A stretch of 64,000 bases of DNA from the NCBI GenBank assembly GCA_045544035.1, contig JAZPYE010000018.1:1-64000 (forward strand). The letters are read 5' to 3'. Shown here one piece after another: positions 19,710 through 29,312 of the stretch. Origin of the DNA: SIG587 sp045544035 (GTDB lineage Bacteria; Bacillota; Clostridia; Oscillospirales; Acutalibacteraceae). The translations under genes and the position numbers were made by a program. Numbering within the stretch: position 1 is the first letter of the stretch; each line of letters opens with the position of its first letter. The notes under the pieces are model-generated. The model saw only the letters and a program-made list of their open reading frames with translations, had not been told where the DNA came from and searched no databases.

Positions 19710-19747
19710 AAACCCGACTGAATTTACTCATTCAGTCGGGTTTAAAT
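19710..19747. terminator. Bidirectional intrinsic terminator
   Basis: AAACCCGACTGAA ... TTCAGTCGGGTTT stem (19710-19743) between the convergent GlfT2-TagF and glf genes. Confidence 0.9.
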
Positions 19748-19748
19748 T

Positions 19749-20843
19749 TTACATATTCTTAAGGTCATCAAGAGCCGCGCGGATAACCTTGTCCATATCG
19801 TAGTAACGGTACTGACCGAGGCGGCCGCCGAAAATAATGTTTCCCTTTTTCTCGGCAAGAGCTTTATATTTTTCGTAAAGCTCGGCATTTTTTGCATCGT
19901 TCACGGGATAATACGGTTCGAGCCCCGGTTTCCATTCAGCCGAATATTCTTTACTTATTACGGTTGTGGGCTGTTTGCCGAATTCGAAATGCTTATGCTC
20001 AATAATTCGTGTGTAAGGAATTTCCCTTTCGGTGTAATTCACAACGGCGTTGCCCTGGAAATCCTCGGTTTCAAGTTCCTCGGTTTCAAAAGTTACGCTG
20101 CGATACTGCAAAGCGCCAAGTTCATAGCCAAAGAACTCATCAATACAGCCTGTGTAAACGATGGTTTCGGCGATATCAGGTTGTTCCTTGATTAAATCAA
20201 AATAATCGGTTTCAAGGCTTACCTCAATGCCTTCAAGCATTTTTTCAACCATTTTTGTATATCCACCAATCGGGATTCCTTGATAACGGTCGTTAAAATA
20301 GTTATTATCATAGATGAAACGGCAAGGAAGCCGTTTAATTATAAAGGAGGGTAGGTCTTTGCAATCGCGACCCCACTGCTTTTCGGTGTAACCCTTTATA
20401 AGTTTTTCGTAAATATCGGTTCCTACAAGGCTTAATGCCTGCTCTTCAAGGTTTTGGGGCTCGGTAATATTAAGTTCTGCAACCTGCTCGGCAATTTTTG
20501 CCTTTGCCTCGCTGGGGGTACGAATTCCCCACATTTTAGAAAACGTGTTCATATTAAAGGGCAAATTATAAAGCTCGTCCTTATAAACCGCAATTGGGCT
20601 GTTTATATAGTTATTAAACTCACAAAATTGGTTTACATAATCCCAAACCTCTTTGTCGCTTGTATGGAAAATATGAGCGCCGTATTTATGAACGTTAATT
20701 CCTGAAACATTTTCTGTATAAATGTTTCCTGCAATGTGTTCGCGGCGGTCAATCACTAAACATTTTTTGCCGCGTTTTGTTAGTTCCCTGGCAAAAACTG
20801 CGCCGTAAAGGCCTGCGCCAACAATTAGATAATCATATTTCAT
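19749..20843 (-). CDS. glf: UDP-galactopyranose mutase
   Basis: FAD enzyme converting UDP-galactopyranose to UDP-galactofuranose. 364 aa, full length. The Rossmann motif VGAGLYGAVFARELTKRG, NIYTENVSGINVHKYGAHIFHT, YTEKQWGRD, IPIGGYTKM and the C-terminal GGRLGQYRYYDMDKVI are all family signatures. It faces the surface polymer cluster and shares a terminator with it. It supplies the donor for the GlfT2-like domain at 16711-19704. Confidence 0.95.
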   Translation of the reverse strand: MKYDYLIVGAGLYGAVFARELTKRGKKCLVIDRREHIAGNIYTENVSGINVHKYGAHIFHTSDKEVWDYVNQFCEFNNYINSPIAVYKDELYNLPFNMNTFSKMWGIRTPSEAKAKIAEQVAELNITEPQNLEEQALSLVGTDIYEKLIKGYTEKQWGRDCKDLPSFIIKRLPCRFIYDNNYFNDRYQGIPIGGYTKMVEKMLEGIEVSLETDYFDLIKEQPDIAETIVYTGCIDEFFGYELGALQYRSVTFETEELETEDFQGNAVVNYTEREIPYTRIIEHKHFEFGKQPTTVISKEYSAEWKPGLEPYYPVNDAKNAELYEKYKALAEKKGNIIFGGRLGQYRYYDMDKVIRAALDDLKNM

Positions 20844-20881
20844 TTTATTTCTCCTTTTTGAGCATATGCTATCTTTTTAAA

Positions 20882-20910
20882 ATTGTATCATAATCCTTTA
20901 TGTTTTTCAA
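20882..20910 (-). promoter_or_regulatory. Promoter for glf
   Basis: On the minus strand TTGAAA (20910-20905), 17 bp, TACAAT (20887-20882), ahead of the glf ATG at 20843. Confidence 0.6.
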
Positions 20911-20960
20911 TAAAAACATTTGTAGCCACGTAAACACGCCGGGCTTGTATCTGCAGGATA

Positions 20961-20989
20961 TTGCACCTTGCCCAAAGTTATGGTATAAT
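20961..20989 (+). promoter_or_regulatory. Promoter for SGNH lipoprotein gene
   Basis: TTGCAC (20961-20966), 17 bp spacer, TATAAT (20984-20989), 33 bp before the GTG start. Confidence 0.7.
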
Positions 20990-21021
20990 TTAAAAAAGTG
21001 AAAAAATCGGAGGGGTTTCCT

Positions 21022-22194
21022 GTGAAAAAGGTGCTATCAGTTTTAATAATTTTTTGTCTTGTTTTCGGGCTTTGCGCCTGCGGGAAAGGGGGGACTGCAT
21101 CCTCTGGGGTGAGTGAGGTTTCCTCCTCCACATCTTCGGCTGTTACCGAGTTTTTCCCTGCCCCCGAGCTCGAGGCTCTTCCTGCAATTTGGGACACCCA
21201 GCCCACAATAAAGTGGTCAGAGCTTAAAGGCGGCGCCACGGCAAGGGTTGTGGTTGAGGATGAAAGCGGAAATGTTATAGTCGACAAAAGCGGGCTCACC
21301 TCCACCGAATATACCCTTGAAACTAAACTTGCACAGGGCAAATACTACACCCTTAAGGTGTTTTACACAAGAAACGGCCAGGAAAGCTCAATGGTGGGCA
21401 TTACCAAAAGGGGAAGGCAGATGCTCTGTCTAGCTAAAAAGACCGCCACCTTAAAGGACATTGCAAAGAAAATAGAAAACTCAAAGGATTATCTTATAAC
21501 CTTTGTGGGTGACTCGGTTACCCTGGGTATTGGAAACACGGGCGATGAAAAATCCTATCCTGCATTTTTTGCCCGCAGGCTTGCCGAAAAGTTTCCCGAC
21601 CGAAAAATTGTTCGTTATGATGGCATTATAAATGGGGAGCGCGTGCCCCTTAAGGAATATTCCGCACCCATAACCGTTGGCGCAGGCAAGGGCGGCAAAA
21701 TCACCGTTGTCCGTTCGGGCGTGGGCTCAAGCGAGGTCACACACACTATTGCTCGAATGGAAACTGATTTTATGGGCACGGCAGACGGCAGGCTGCCGAA
21801 AAAAGCCGACCTTTTGGTGATTCATTTGGGAATTAACGACCAGGGCTATGGCGCATCAGCCGCGGAATTTAAGGAGCGCCTTTTAAACCTCGGCAAAAAA
21901 ATTCTTTGTGACCAGCCCGAAACCGATGTTATTTTTATGACCCCCACCAGCAGCGTTGCAAACAGCAAAGCCCCTGCAAGCGAAAATCCGCTTAACGGCC
22001 ATTCAGAGGCTATGAAGGAGGCCGCAGAGGAGCTGGGCTTTGCCGTTATTGATATGCACGCCGTTTGGATGGAGCATTATGTTCAAGGGGGAGCGAATTT
22101 CGGCATGAGAAATTGGCACTATGACCGCTGGCACCCAAGCGATAAGGGCTACGAGGTTATGGGCGACAAAATTTTTGAGAATTTATTTGGATAA
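21022..22194 (+). CDS. SGNH/GDSL-family hydrolase lipoprotein
   Basis: 390 aa secreted lipoprotein: signal helix followed by lipobox LCAC, then a serine-rich linker. An Ig-like beta domain (about residues 50-125) precedes the SGNH hydrolase. The catalytic Ser is in FVGDSVTLG, the oxyanion Asn in HLGINDQG, and the Asp/His pair in YDRWHPSDKGY. It probably deacylates a cell-surface glycan or ester substrate; which one is unknown. The GTG start at 21022 is preferred because GGAGGGG sits just upstream and it gives a clean signal peptide. Confidence 0.85.
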   Translation: MKKVLSVLIIFCLVFGLCACGKGGTASSGVSEVSSSTSSAVTEFFPAPELEALPAIWDTQPTIKWSELKGGATARVVVEDESGNVIVDKSGLTSTEYTLETKLAQGKYYTLKVFYTRNGQESSMVGITKRGRQMLCLAKKTATLKDIAKKIENSKDYLITFVGDSVTLGIGNTGDEKSYPAFFARRLAEKFPDRKIVRYDGIINGERVPLKEYSAPITVGAGKGGKITVVRSGVGSSEVTHTIARMETDFMGTADGRLPKKADLLVIHLGINDQGYGASAAEFKERLLNLGKKILCDQPETDVIFMTPTSSVANSKAPASENPLNGHSEAMKEAAEELGFAVIDMHAVWMEHYVQGGANFGMRNWHYDRWHPSDKGYEVMGDKIFENLFG

Positions 22195-22201
22195 AACAAA
22201 A

Positions 22202-22228
22202 ACACGGAACGAGAGTTCCGTGTTTTTT
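22202..22228. terminator. Intrinsic terminator, probably bidirectional
   Basis: ACACGGAAC, loop GAGA, GTTCCGTGT, then T6. It lies between convergent genes. Confidence 0.9.
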
Positions 22229-22229
22229 G

Positions 22230-22970
22230 TTATCTTAATTTATTTTGCGCGTCGCCGAGTCGCTTTAAAACCTCTTTTGCGGTGTCATAAGCAGTTTTAA
22301 CCTTTTTATCGGCGTTAAGGGTTTCATCATCATATTCCCTCATCACAAGGCGCAGCCCTTGGGGCAGGGGCAGGTCGGGGTTTTTATCGCAATAGGAATA
22401 AAAGGTTTCTCCCAAATTAACCCTTTCTTCGGTGAACAGCTCGCCCTCATCTAAAATGGAGTCCATATACTCAAAAGACTCTTCATCAAGGAGAAACAGC
22501 ACGTTTTCACGCTTAGCAAAAAGAATGGTTTGCAGCTTTTGGGCTGTGTTTTGGTTTTGGGGATTATTAACCGTGATATTTTTATCATAGGCGCAGTTAA
22601 CAACATCAACTCTGACCTTGCCATCACCGTTTTTGTCCTCAAAAAACAGGGAAAAATAATTTTCCATAAGGGTAATTTGGTCGGAATAATAGTAATCATA
22701 GGTAAAAAGCACAACCTCGCCGTCGTAAACAGGGCGGGTGGCGCATTGGGTAATCATAATCGCCAGAATTGCCGCAACTATAATAGCAAAAATCACCTTG
22801 CCGCGATTATAAAACCAAAAGTTTTCTCGCTTTTCTTCCTTGGTCATTTCCCCTGCAAGCTCGCTGGGCTTTGGGGGCGGGGCAAGTTCACCGCTTTGCA
22901 TTTTTTTAAGCTTTAAAAGCTCTGCCTGGGCCTTTTTTCGCTGCTCTAACGTTTCGTTTTTCTTTTCCAT
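22230..22970 (-). CDS. Single-pass membrane protein of unknown function
   Basis: 246 aa from ATG 22970, which has GAAAG just upstream; an earlier in-frame start would add 21 residues with no ribosome-binding site. The N-terminus is charged and coiled-coil-like (QRKKAQAELLKLKKMQ). One hydrophobic helix (about residues 58-78) follows, then an extracytoplasmic domain of about 165 residues. I recognise no family. Its position below the ABC module may be incidental, since a terminator lies between them. Confidence 0.6.
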   Translation of the reverse strand: MEKKNETLEQRKKAQAELLKLKKMQSGELAPPPKPSELAGEMTKEEKRENFWFYNRGKVIFAIIVAAILAIMITQCATRPVYDGEVVLFTYDYYYSDQITLMENYFSLFFEDKNGDGKVRVDVVNCAYDKNITVNNPQNQNTAQKLQTILFAKRENVLFLLDEESFEYMDSILDEGELFTEERVNLGETFYSYCDKNPDLPLPQGLRLVMREYDDETLNADKKVKTAYDTAKEVLKRLGDAQNKLR

Positions 22971-23011
22971 TTTTCTTTCCTTAAAATGAATTATTTTATT
23001 CATTATACCAA

Positions 23012-23042
23012 AACAAAAAGGCGGTTGCAACACCGCCCTTTT
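23012..23042 (-). terminator. Terminator of the ABC module
   Basis: Minus-strand stem from AAAAGGCGGT / ACCGCC CTTTT (23016-23042) followed on the minus strand by a T-rich run. It lies just downstream of the permease stop codon. Confidence 0.75.
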
Positions 23043-23064
23043 CTTTTTTACAAATTGTTAAATT

Positions 23065-24807
23065 TTATTCCTCGCTTGCGTTTGGTAAATTCTCTAAAAA
23101 CTCAATGGTCTCACTCATTGAATCGTAAATATAAAGAGTCATTCCTTCGTAGCGATAGCCCGTTTCATCCTTACCCTCACGAATGGAAAGGTGTATCTGC
23201 CTTGTATCCTTATAATAACCGAAATGGGAAACCATTTCCTCTTTAGTTATATTTTTAATTTCCTTTTCGTAAAGCTGGCCAAAGGTTTTAAAATCCTTGG
23301 CGGTTAGGGTCTTATTAAATCTGAATTCATCGGAATTTTCTTTGGGAATATTATAATAGGTAAATTCCAGATAGCCCTTTGTGGCGGCCCTATTAAGGGT
23401 TGCCTTAATTTGGTCAATCCTTGTCTGACCTATATAAATGTCAAAAAGAGCATCGGCGCCAAAGCTTTCGGTTAAATAGTAAGCGCGGTGAAGCTCACTG
23501 CCGTTTTTAAGGTTGTAATCAATGTTTACATACCTTAAAAATTCATCACTACTTCCCTTGCCATCTATAAGGTCGCTGTGAAGCGTTGTTACAAGGGCGA
23601 GCTCATTATCTTTAAAGGTTACCTGTTCGCCTGAAAAAGAAACAAAAGCTTCTTTTATATCCTCTTCCTTGGGGATTTTGGTTTCAAAGCCGAAGCCGCC
23701 TGTTGCAAAGCATAAGAAAACGGTTATAACAAGGGCAAAGGCAATGCCACTGATAATTAGCGATTTTTTAACCGTTTTAAAGCCACGAGAAGCAATAGCG
23801 CCATAGGTAATAGCCGCCAGCACCGAGCCGATAAGGGCGAAAATCCAGAAGGAGGGGGTCAAAAAATCCTGGCCCGTAAAAAGGATGCCGAGAATAATGC
23901 TTGCCACAAAGGAAACAATTAGGGAAATGATGAAGGGAATAACCCTAAAGGCATAGGGGGTGCCTGCCGCCTCACTCTTTCTGCGGTTGTAAATGTAAAC
24001 CGAAAGGGAGACGAAGGCAATTCCCAGCGCCCAGCAAGCGGCCTGAACAAACCACTTAGCGCCAAAAGCATCGGAGGTGGAGCTATCCAGCAGTTGCCAC
24101 AAATAGTAAGCGGCGAAAACATAAGGGGAGGAAAATGCCGTAATGCTGAAATCAAAGCTGCCAGTTGCATAGCCGTGGAGCAGCTCCGAGGCAAAGCTTT
24201 CGGTAAGCGCTAAAGAAAGGGGAATGCCGGCACCAATGGCGAACATAAGGAGAATTGCATCAAAGCCTGTGCCCGAGCACACGGCAAAAATAAGGGTAAA
24301 GCCGCCGCACAGCACCATAACCGATACAATGTAGGAAACAATAGTTAAAACAGAGCCATAATCGGTAGGAATTCTGCAAACTGCAAAAACCAGCGCCTCA
24401 CCTGCAAAGCCCACAAGCAGGGGAACGAGGGAGAGAACGAAGGCGGGGATAAAGCGGGCAAGGAGCAGTTCGCTTCGCTTTAAGGGGAAGGAGTGAAAAG
24501 CATCGGAGGAGCTTTTCTTAAAAAGGTAGGAAAAGTTAAAGAGAATTAAAAATATGAAAAATACTCCGACCAAAAGGGATAAAAACAAGCCGAGCCCTGC
24601 AAAATCCTGCTCATTTGGGAAGGCGATATAGCCGCCGAGATAGTCTTCCAGTGTTACTCCGTTTTCAAAGAGGGCACGAATGAGGCGAAACGGGCCGATT
24701 AAAAGGGCAATTAACACCGCAATAAGGGTAAACCCTAAATTTTTCTTAAAGGTGAAGCCCAAAAGGCTTAAAAAAGCGTTGTTACGATAGGATTTCGTTA
24801 AAGTCAT
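23065..24807 (-). CDS. ABC transporter permease, large ABC-2-like
   Basis: 580 aa. About ten to twelve predicted membrane helices fill the first 385 residues; a soluble, probably external domain of about 180 residues ends the protein. The gene overlaps the upstream ATPase gene by 26 bp, so the two are translationally coupled and surely partners. With the YtrA-type GntR regulator upstream, the set resembles Firmicute Ytr-like transporters, several of which respond to cell-wall antibiotics. Substrate not deducible. Confidence 0.8.
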   Translation of the reverse strand: MTLTKSYRNNAFLSLLGFTFKKNLGFTLIAVLIALLIGPFRLIRALFENGVTLEDYLGGYIAFPNEQDFAGLGLFLSLLVGVFFIFLILFNFSYLFKKSSSDAFHSFPLKRSELLLARFIPAFVLSLVPLLVGFAGEALVFAVCRIPTDYGSVLTIVSYIVSVMVLCGGFTLIFAVCSGTGFDAILLMFAIGAGIPLSLALTESFASELLHGYATGSFDFSITAFSSPYVFAAYYLWQLLDSSTSDAFGAKWFVQAACWALGIAFVSLSVYIYNRRKSEAAGTPYAFRVIPFIISLIVSFVASIILGILFTGQDFLTPSFWIFALIGSVLAAITYGAIASRGFKTVKKSLIISGIAFALVITVFLCFATGGFGFETKIPKEEDIKEAFVSFSGEQVTFKDNELALVTTLHSDLIDGKGSSDEFLRYVNIDYNLKNGSELHRAYYLTESFGADALFDIYIGQTRIDQIKATLNRAATKGYLEFTYYNIPKENSDEFRFNKTLTAKDFKTFGQLYEKEIKNITKEEMVSHFGYYKDTRQIHLSIREGKDETGYRYEGMTLYIYDSMSETIEFLENLPNASEE

Positions 24808-25681
24808 AACCTGTAACCTCCAATTCGTAAATGAAAATTTCTTCTAATGTAGGGGGCAAAATTTCGCAGAAAACAGGGCCGAGCTTGTTTAAAAATGCCT
24901 CTATTTTCTCTTTGTCGCCTCTTACTGCCAGATTTATAAGGGAGCCCGATTTTTCGCTGTGCAGAACGTTAAGCCCCTCAAAAATGCTCATATCGGGAAT
25001 GCGGGAAAAAGCAACTTGCACCTTGTGAAGGTTGCCCTTAAGGCTTTCGGTTGTGTCGTTAAAGAGCACATTGCCTTTGTGAATAAGGGCAACGGCATCG
25101 CAAAGCTCTTCAAGCTCACGCAAATTGTGCGAGGCAATAACAGCGGTCATTTCACCGCCCTCAATGCCTTCAATAAGCAGTGCCTTTAAAACCTTTCGCA
25201 TAACAGGGTCCAGGCCATCAAAGGCTTCATCTAAAAGCAGATATTTAGGTTTTACCGAAAGGCTTAAAATAAGTGCCGCCTGGCGCTGCATTCCCTTTGA
25301 CATTGTGGAAATTTTAGCGTTTAAATCTAAAGGGAACATTGACATTAAATGGTCAAAACGCTCTCTAGAAAATGAGGGGTAAATTCCCTCGTAAAAAGCC
25401 GCCATCTCCTTTAAATTTGACTGGTGAATAAAATAGGGTGTGTCGGGCAGGTAGCAAACGGTTTCTTTAATTTTGGGATTATTGAAAACGGGCTCATTGT
25501 CTATTAAAACCTGGCCGCCATCGCACATATAAACGCCACTGAGCACACGAAGCAGGGTTGATTTTCCCGAGCCATTGGCGCCTACAAGACCGTAAATCCT
25601 GCCCTCTTTAAGGTCAAGACTAACATTATCAAGGGCGGCAAAGCTGCCAAATTTTTTAGTGAGGTTAATTACTTCAATCAT
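24782..25681 (-). CDS. ABC transporter ATP-binding protein (YtrB/EcsA-like)
   Basis: 299 aa. Walker A GANGSGKST, signature MSKGMQRQAALIL (Q-loop CYLPDTP before it), Walker B LLLDEAFDGLD and switch SHN are all present. Residues beyond about 215 form the C-terminal extension common in ABC-2 drug or peptide transporters. It lies 4 bp after the GntR gene and overlaps the permease gene. Confidence 0.9.
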   Translation of the reverse strand: MIEVINLTKKFGSFAALDNVSLDLKEGRIYGLVGANGSGKSTLLRVLSGVYMCDGGQVLIDNEPVFNNPKIKETVCYLPDTPYFIHQSNLKEMAAFYEGIYPSFSRERFDHLMSMFPLDLNAKISTMSKGMQRQAALILSLSVKPKYLLLDEAFDGLDPVMRKVLKALLIEGIEGGEMTAVIASHNLRELEELCDAVALIHKGNVLFNDTTESLKGNLHKVQVAFSRIPDMSIFEGLNVLHSEKSGSLINLAVRGDKEKIEAFLNKLGPVFCEILPPTLEEIFIYELEVTGYDFNEILS

Positions 25682-25685
25682 TTTT

Positions 25686-26054
25686 TTACTTACCTCCTAT
25701 ATAAATTTCATCAAGGGCGGAAATCAGTTCCTTTTCGGAAATGCCGATGCTTTTAGCCTTTTGAACAATTTCTTTAAAGGAGCTGAGGGCATTTGAAACC
25801 AGCGCCTGCTGGGCCGCATCAGACTGAGAGAGGAAGGAGCCCTTTCCCGCAATGGAATAGATTACACCGTTTTCTTCTAAAGCGGCATAGGCCTTTTGAA
25901 CGGTGTTGGGGTTGATACCAAGCTTTTGTGCCAAAACGCGAACACTTGGTAGCTTATCGCCGCTTTTCAGCACGCCCACAGTGCGTAGCCTTAAAACGCC
26001 GTTTACTAGCTGTTCGTGAATGGGCACGCGACTGCCTAAATCAATTTGCAGCAT
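25686..26054 (-). CDS. GntR-family transcriptional regulator (YtrA subfamily)
   Basis: 122 aa. Winged helix with the GntR pattern: VPIHEQLVNGVLRLR, LPSVRVLAQKLGINPNTVQKAYAALEENG, then GKGSFLS. The short helical C-terminus without an effector domain is typical of the YtrA subfamily, which repress the ABC operons they head. ATG 26054 follows AAAGGAGG. An inverted repeat in the promoter region just upstream is the likely operator, so autoregulation is expected. Confidence 0.9.
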   Translation of the reverse strand: MLQIDLGSRVPIHEQLVNGVLRLRTVGVLKSGDKLPSVRVLAQKLGINPNTVQKAYAALEENGVIYSIAGKGSFLSQSDAAQQALVSNALSSFKEIVQKAKSIGISEKELISALDEIYIGGK

Positions 26055-26073
26055 GGGTGTTACCTCCTTTTTG

Positions 26074-26115
26074 AACTGTACTGCAGTTACTAGTACAGTT
26101 GTATAGTACACTATG
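26074..26115 (-). promoter_or_regulatory. Probable GntR operator
   Basis: AACTGTACT (26074-26082) / AGTACAGTT (26092-26100) perfect inverted repeat, followed by a near-palindrome ATAGTACACTAT. It lies 20-60 bp upstream of the GntR start codon. Confidence 0.7.
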
Positions 26116-26216
26116 ATTTTAACTTTGTCAACCCCTTTTTTAAAAAATGTTGAAAAGCGGCATGAAAAATGTTATCATAATAAAAAGGAATGTTATTTTT
26201 GAAAGGGGACTTCAAA

Positions 26217-26555
26217 ATGGCACATCAAATTAAATTCACCGTAGGCGGAATTCATTATTGCATTAATTCTGATGATGACGAGGCTTATGTTAAAAGCATT
26301 GCAAACGAGCTTGAACAAAAAATGGATATTTTGGCAAAGAAAAGCCCTTTTCTCTCTACCACAATGGTGGCAGTGCTGGCCGCTTTAGAAGCTCAAGATG
26401 CCGCCAAAAAAGCAGGCGCCGAAATTGAAAGGCTAAAATTGCAGCTTAAAAGCGCTATGGAAGAATCGGCAATTGCAGCACTGGAGGTTCAGCGCCTGGA
26501 AAGGGAACTGGAAAAGCTAAGCCCAAATGAAGAAAATTTTGATGAGGAATTTTAA
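26217..26555 (+). CDS. zapA: Cell division protein ZapA
   Basis: 112 aa. The beta-rich N-terminus IKFTVGGIHYCINSDDDEAYVKSIANELEQKM is the ZapA domain that binds and bundles FtsZ; a coiled coil follows from about residue 65. ATG 26217 with GAAAGGGGA upstream; an in-frame start 27 bp earlier is less likely. The U32 peptidase gene begins 5 bp after its stop, a frequent neighbour in clostridia. Confidence 0.85.
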   Translation: MAHQIKFTVGGIHYCINSDDDEAYVKSIANELEQKMDILAKKSPFLSTTMVAVLAALEAQDAAKKAGAEIERLKLQLKSAMEESAIAALEVQRLERELEKLSPNEENFDEEF

Positions 26556-26560
26556 ATAAA

Positions 26561-28606
26561 ATGGAAGTTCTTTCCCCCGTTGGCAGCAGCGAAATGCTGG
26601 TTGCCGCCGTGCGCTCGGGCGCCGATGCTGTGTATCTCGGCGCAGGGGATTTTAATGCCCGCCGAGGCGCCGAAAATTTTGATGATGAACAACTTAAAAA
26701 CGCAGTGGATTACTGCCACATTCGAGGGGTTAAGGTTTACTTAACCCTTAATATTGTTGTGCGTGATGATGAAATAGCCCATGCAGTTAATCTTGCAAGG
26801 AAAGCCGAGAGTTTTGGGGTCGATGGTGTAATTGTTCAGGATTTGGGCCTTGCCGAAATTCTCAAAACCGCCACGCCCAATTTGCCCCTTCACGCCTCTA
26901 CACAAATGTCGGTGCAAAGTGAGAGCGCCCTGCCCCTTTTAAAGGAAATGGGCTTTAAAAGGGTTGTGGTAGCAAGGGAACTGAGTGAAGCCGCACTTTT
27001 AAAAATATGTAATAAAGCCAAGGAATTAAGCCTGGAAATCGAGGTTTTCGTTCACGGCGCACTTTGTATGTGTGTTTCGGGTCAGTGCTATTTAAGCAGT
27101 ATGCTGGGCACCCGCTCGGGTAATAGAGGCCTTTGTGCCGGCACCTGCCGTCTGCCATTTTCGGCAAGGGGAAAGGGTAGTGATTATGCCTTAAGCCTTA
27201 AGGATTTATCCCTTATAAAGCACCTTGAAAGACTGAAAGAAATGGGGGTCGCTTCCCTTAAAATTGAGGGGCGAATGAAGCGGCCCGAATATGTTGCCGT
27301 TGCTACCGCCACAGTGAAAGCCGCCGTGTCGGGCGAGGATTTTTCCGAGAAGGAAGCCCTGCTTCAAAGCGTTTTCACACGCTCGGGTTTTACCGATGGT
27401 TATTTTGCCGATAAAATCGGCGGGGATATGTTCGGTATAAGAACGAAAGATGATGTTTTAAAAACAAGGGATGTTTTGCCCAAAATCCACTCTTTTTACC
27501 GAAACGAGCGGCAAAGTGTGGGTATAGACATTTCATTTTTTGCAAAAGAAAATGAGCCTGTAAAACTAACCATTTGTGACACTGAAAACAGCGTTACCGC
27601 TATGGGGGGAGCCCCCGATAAAGCACAAAACCGCCCTACAGACAGCGAGGCGGTAAAGACTGCAATTTGTAAGCTTGGTGGTACGCCATTTTTTGCAAGG
27701 GAAATAAAAGTTTGCCTTGATAATGGCCTTTTCATAAGCGCCGCCGTCCTTAACGCTCTTCGCCGTGAGGCGGTGGAAAAGTTATGCCTGTCTCGGTGCA
27801 AAAGGCGGCAAAACGAAGAAAAAATATCACTGCCCCAAAAAAGCAATAAAGCCCACAAAAAGGCGGGCTTTATTTTAAGTGTTCAAAATGAGGAGCAACT
27901 CCAAAAAATAAAGGATTTTTCGGGTATTTATGCCATTGTTGTCCCTGCCCACGCACCATTTAAGGCAAAAGCTCAGGTAAAAACCTTTATCGACCTTTTG
28001 GGTGGCATAAAAAATGAGAAAATCATTTTAAATCAGCTTAAAAAGGCAAAGGAGTTAGGGCTTGCAGGTGCCGTTGTTCACAACCTTGCCCACATTTCAC
28101 TTTGCAAACAAACGGGAATGGAAATGCTGGGCGGCGTGGGGCTTAATGTTTACAATTCTTTCACCGCCGAAAAGCTTTGTGATTTAGGGGTTAAAACCTT
28201 AACCCTTTCCCCCGAAATGCACATAAAAAATGCAAGGGATATAAAAACAAGCGGCGAAACGGTGCTCTTTGCCTATGGCAATTTAACGCTTATGACAGTA
28301 AGAAACTGCCCCATAAAAGCGCAAATCGGCTGCGAAAAGTGCGGCAAAAAGGCAAAACTTACCGACCGCACAGGAAAGGAATTCCCCGTTTTGTGTGACG
28401 GCAATTTTGCAAGGGTATTTAACTGCCTGCCTATTTACCTTGCCGATAAAAAACAGGATACCAATGATTTTGACTACCACCTTCTTTCCTTTATGTCGGA
28501 AAGTGGGGAGGAGGTCGCCGAAATCTTGTCCCTTTATCGAGCCACCTCCCCAAAACCTGCCACCACCGCCTTTACTCGTGGTCTTTATTATAGAAATGTG
28601 GAATAA
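26561..28606 (+). CDS. Peptidase U32 family protein (RlhA/YdcP-like)
   Basis: 681 aa. LSPVGSSEMLVAAVRSGADAVYLGAGDFNAR opens the U32 barrel; EVFVHGALCMCVSGQC and GNRGLCAGTCRLPF carry the conserved cysteines; LKIEGRMKRPEYVA closes the core. A C-terminal region with CPIKAQIGCEKCGKK suggests an additional metal or Fe-S site. E. coli RlhA of this family hydroxylates 23S rRNA, so an RNA-modifying role is at least as likely as proteolysis. It is co-transcribed with zapA. Confidence 0.85.
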   Translation: MEVLSPVGSSEMLVAAVRSGADAVYLGAGDFNARRGAENFDDEQLKNAVDYCHIRGVKVYLTLNIVVRDDEIAHAVNLARKAESFGVDGVIVQDLGLAEILKTATPNLPLHASTQMSVQSESALPLLKEMGFKRVVVARELSEAALLKICNKAKELSLEIEVFVHGALCMCVSGQCYLSSMLGTRSGNRGLCAGTCRLPFSARGKGSDYALSLKDLSLIKHLERLKEMGVASLKIEGRMKRPEYVAVATATVKAAVSGEDFSEKEALLQSVFTRSGFTDGYFADKIGGDMFGIRTKDDVLKTRDVLPKIHSFYRNERQSVGIDISFFAKENEPVKLTICDTENSVTAMGGAPDKAQNRPTDSEAVKTAICKLGGTPFFAREIKVCLDNGLFISAAVLNALRREAVEKLCLSRCKRRQNEEKISLPQKSNKAHKKAGFILSVQNEEQLQKIKDFSGIYAIVVPAHAPFKAKAQVKTFIDLLGGIKNEKIILNQLKKAKELGLAGAVVHNLAHISLCKQTGMEMLGGVGLNVYNSFTAEKLCDLGVKTLTLSPEMHIKNARDIKTSGETVLFAYGNLTLMTVRNCPIKAQIGCEKCGKKAKLTDRTGKEFPVLCDGNFARVFNCLPIYLADKKQDTNDFDYHLLSFMSESGEEVAEILSLYRATSPKPATTAFTRGLYYRNVE

Positions 28607-28678
28607 ATCCCACTTTTGTTGTTATTCGCGTATAATTATGGTAGAATATATATGTAACGAAAATCGAAGGAGATTTTT

Positions 28679-29260
28679 ATGAGAATTTGTGTTTACGGTG
28701 CGGCATCTACGGTGATTGCCGATAGTTTTGTTGAAAAAACCGAGGAGCTTGGCGAAAAAATGGTATCCCGAGGCCACTGTCTTGTGTTCGGCGGCGGGGC
28801 AAACGGTCTTATGGGCGCCGCAGCAAGGGGTGTAAAAAAAGCGGGCGGCCATATTTTAGGCGTTATCCCTGAATTTTTTAAAGAGGACAGCGTTGAGGCT
28901 ATTTTTGAAGACTGCGATAAGCTCGTTATGCCCCAAACAATGAGAGAAAGAAAGCAAATTATGGAGGACAATGCCGATGCGTTTATAGTAACCCCGGGCG
29001 GCATTGGCACCTTTGAGGAGTTTTTTGAAATCCTTACCCTAAAACAGCTTTGCCGCCACAACAAACCCATTGCAATTTATAATATTGATGGTTATTATAA
29101 CGAAATACTTTGCGCAATGGAGCAGTCAATTTTAAAGGGTTTTATTAAGGAAAATTGCCGCCAGCTCTATTTTGTCAGCGATAACCTTGATGAGCTTTTT
29201 GCCTACCTTGAAACTCCTGCCGAGGAAATCAAAAATGTGAAAGAGCTTAAAGACGGATAA
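28679..29260 (+). CDS. LOG-family / TIGR00730 Rossmann-fold protein
   Basis: 193 aa. FGGGANGLMGAAARGVKKAGG and the PGGIGTFEEFFEIL motif (PGGxGTxxE) define the LOG family, which hydrolyses nucleoside 5'-monophosphates to the free base and ribose 5-phosphate. Length is normal. AAGGAG sits 8 bp before ATG 28679. It has its own promoter-like region (TATAAT near 28630) and is the last gene before the tRNA-Arg locus. Confidence 0.88.
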   Translation: MRICVYGAASTVIADSFVEKTEELGEKMVSRGHCLVFGGGANGLMGAAARGVKKAGGHILGVIPEFFKEDSVEAIFEDCDKLVMPQTMRERKQIMEDNADAFIVTPGGIGTFEEFFEILTLKQLCRHNKPIAIYNIDGYYNEILCAMEQSILKGFIKENCRQLYFVSDNLDELFAYLETPAEEIKNVKELKDG

Positions 29261-29312
29261 GTTTTTTATTGTAGATATTTTTTGTTAACTGTGTTATACT
29301 GTACTAGGTTTT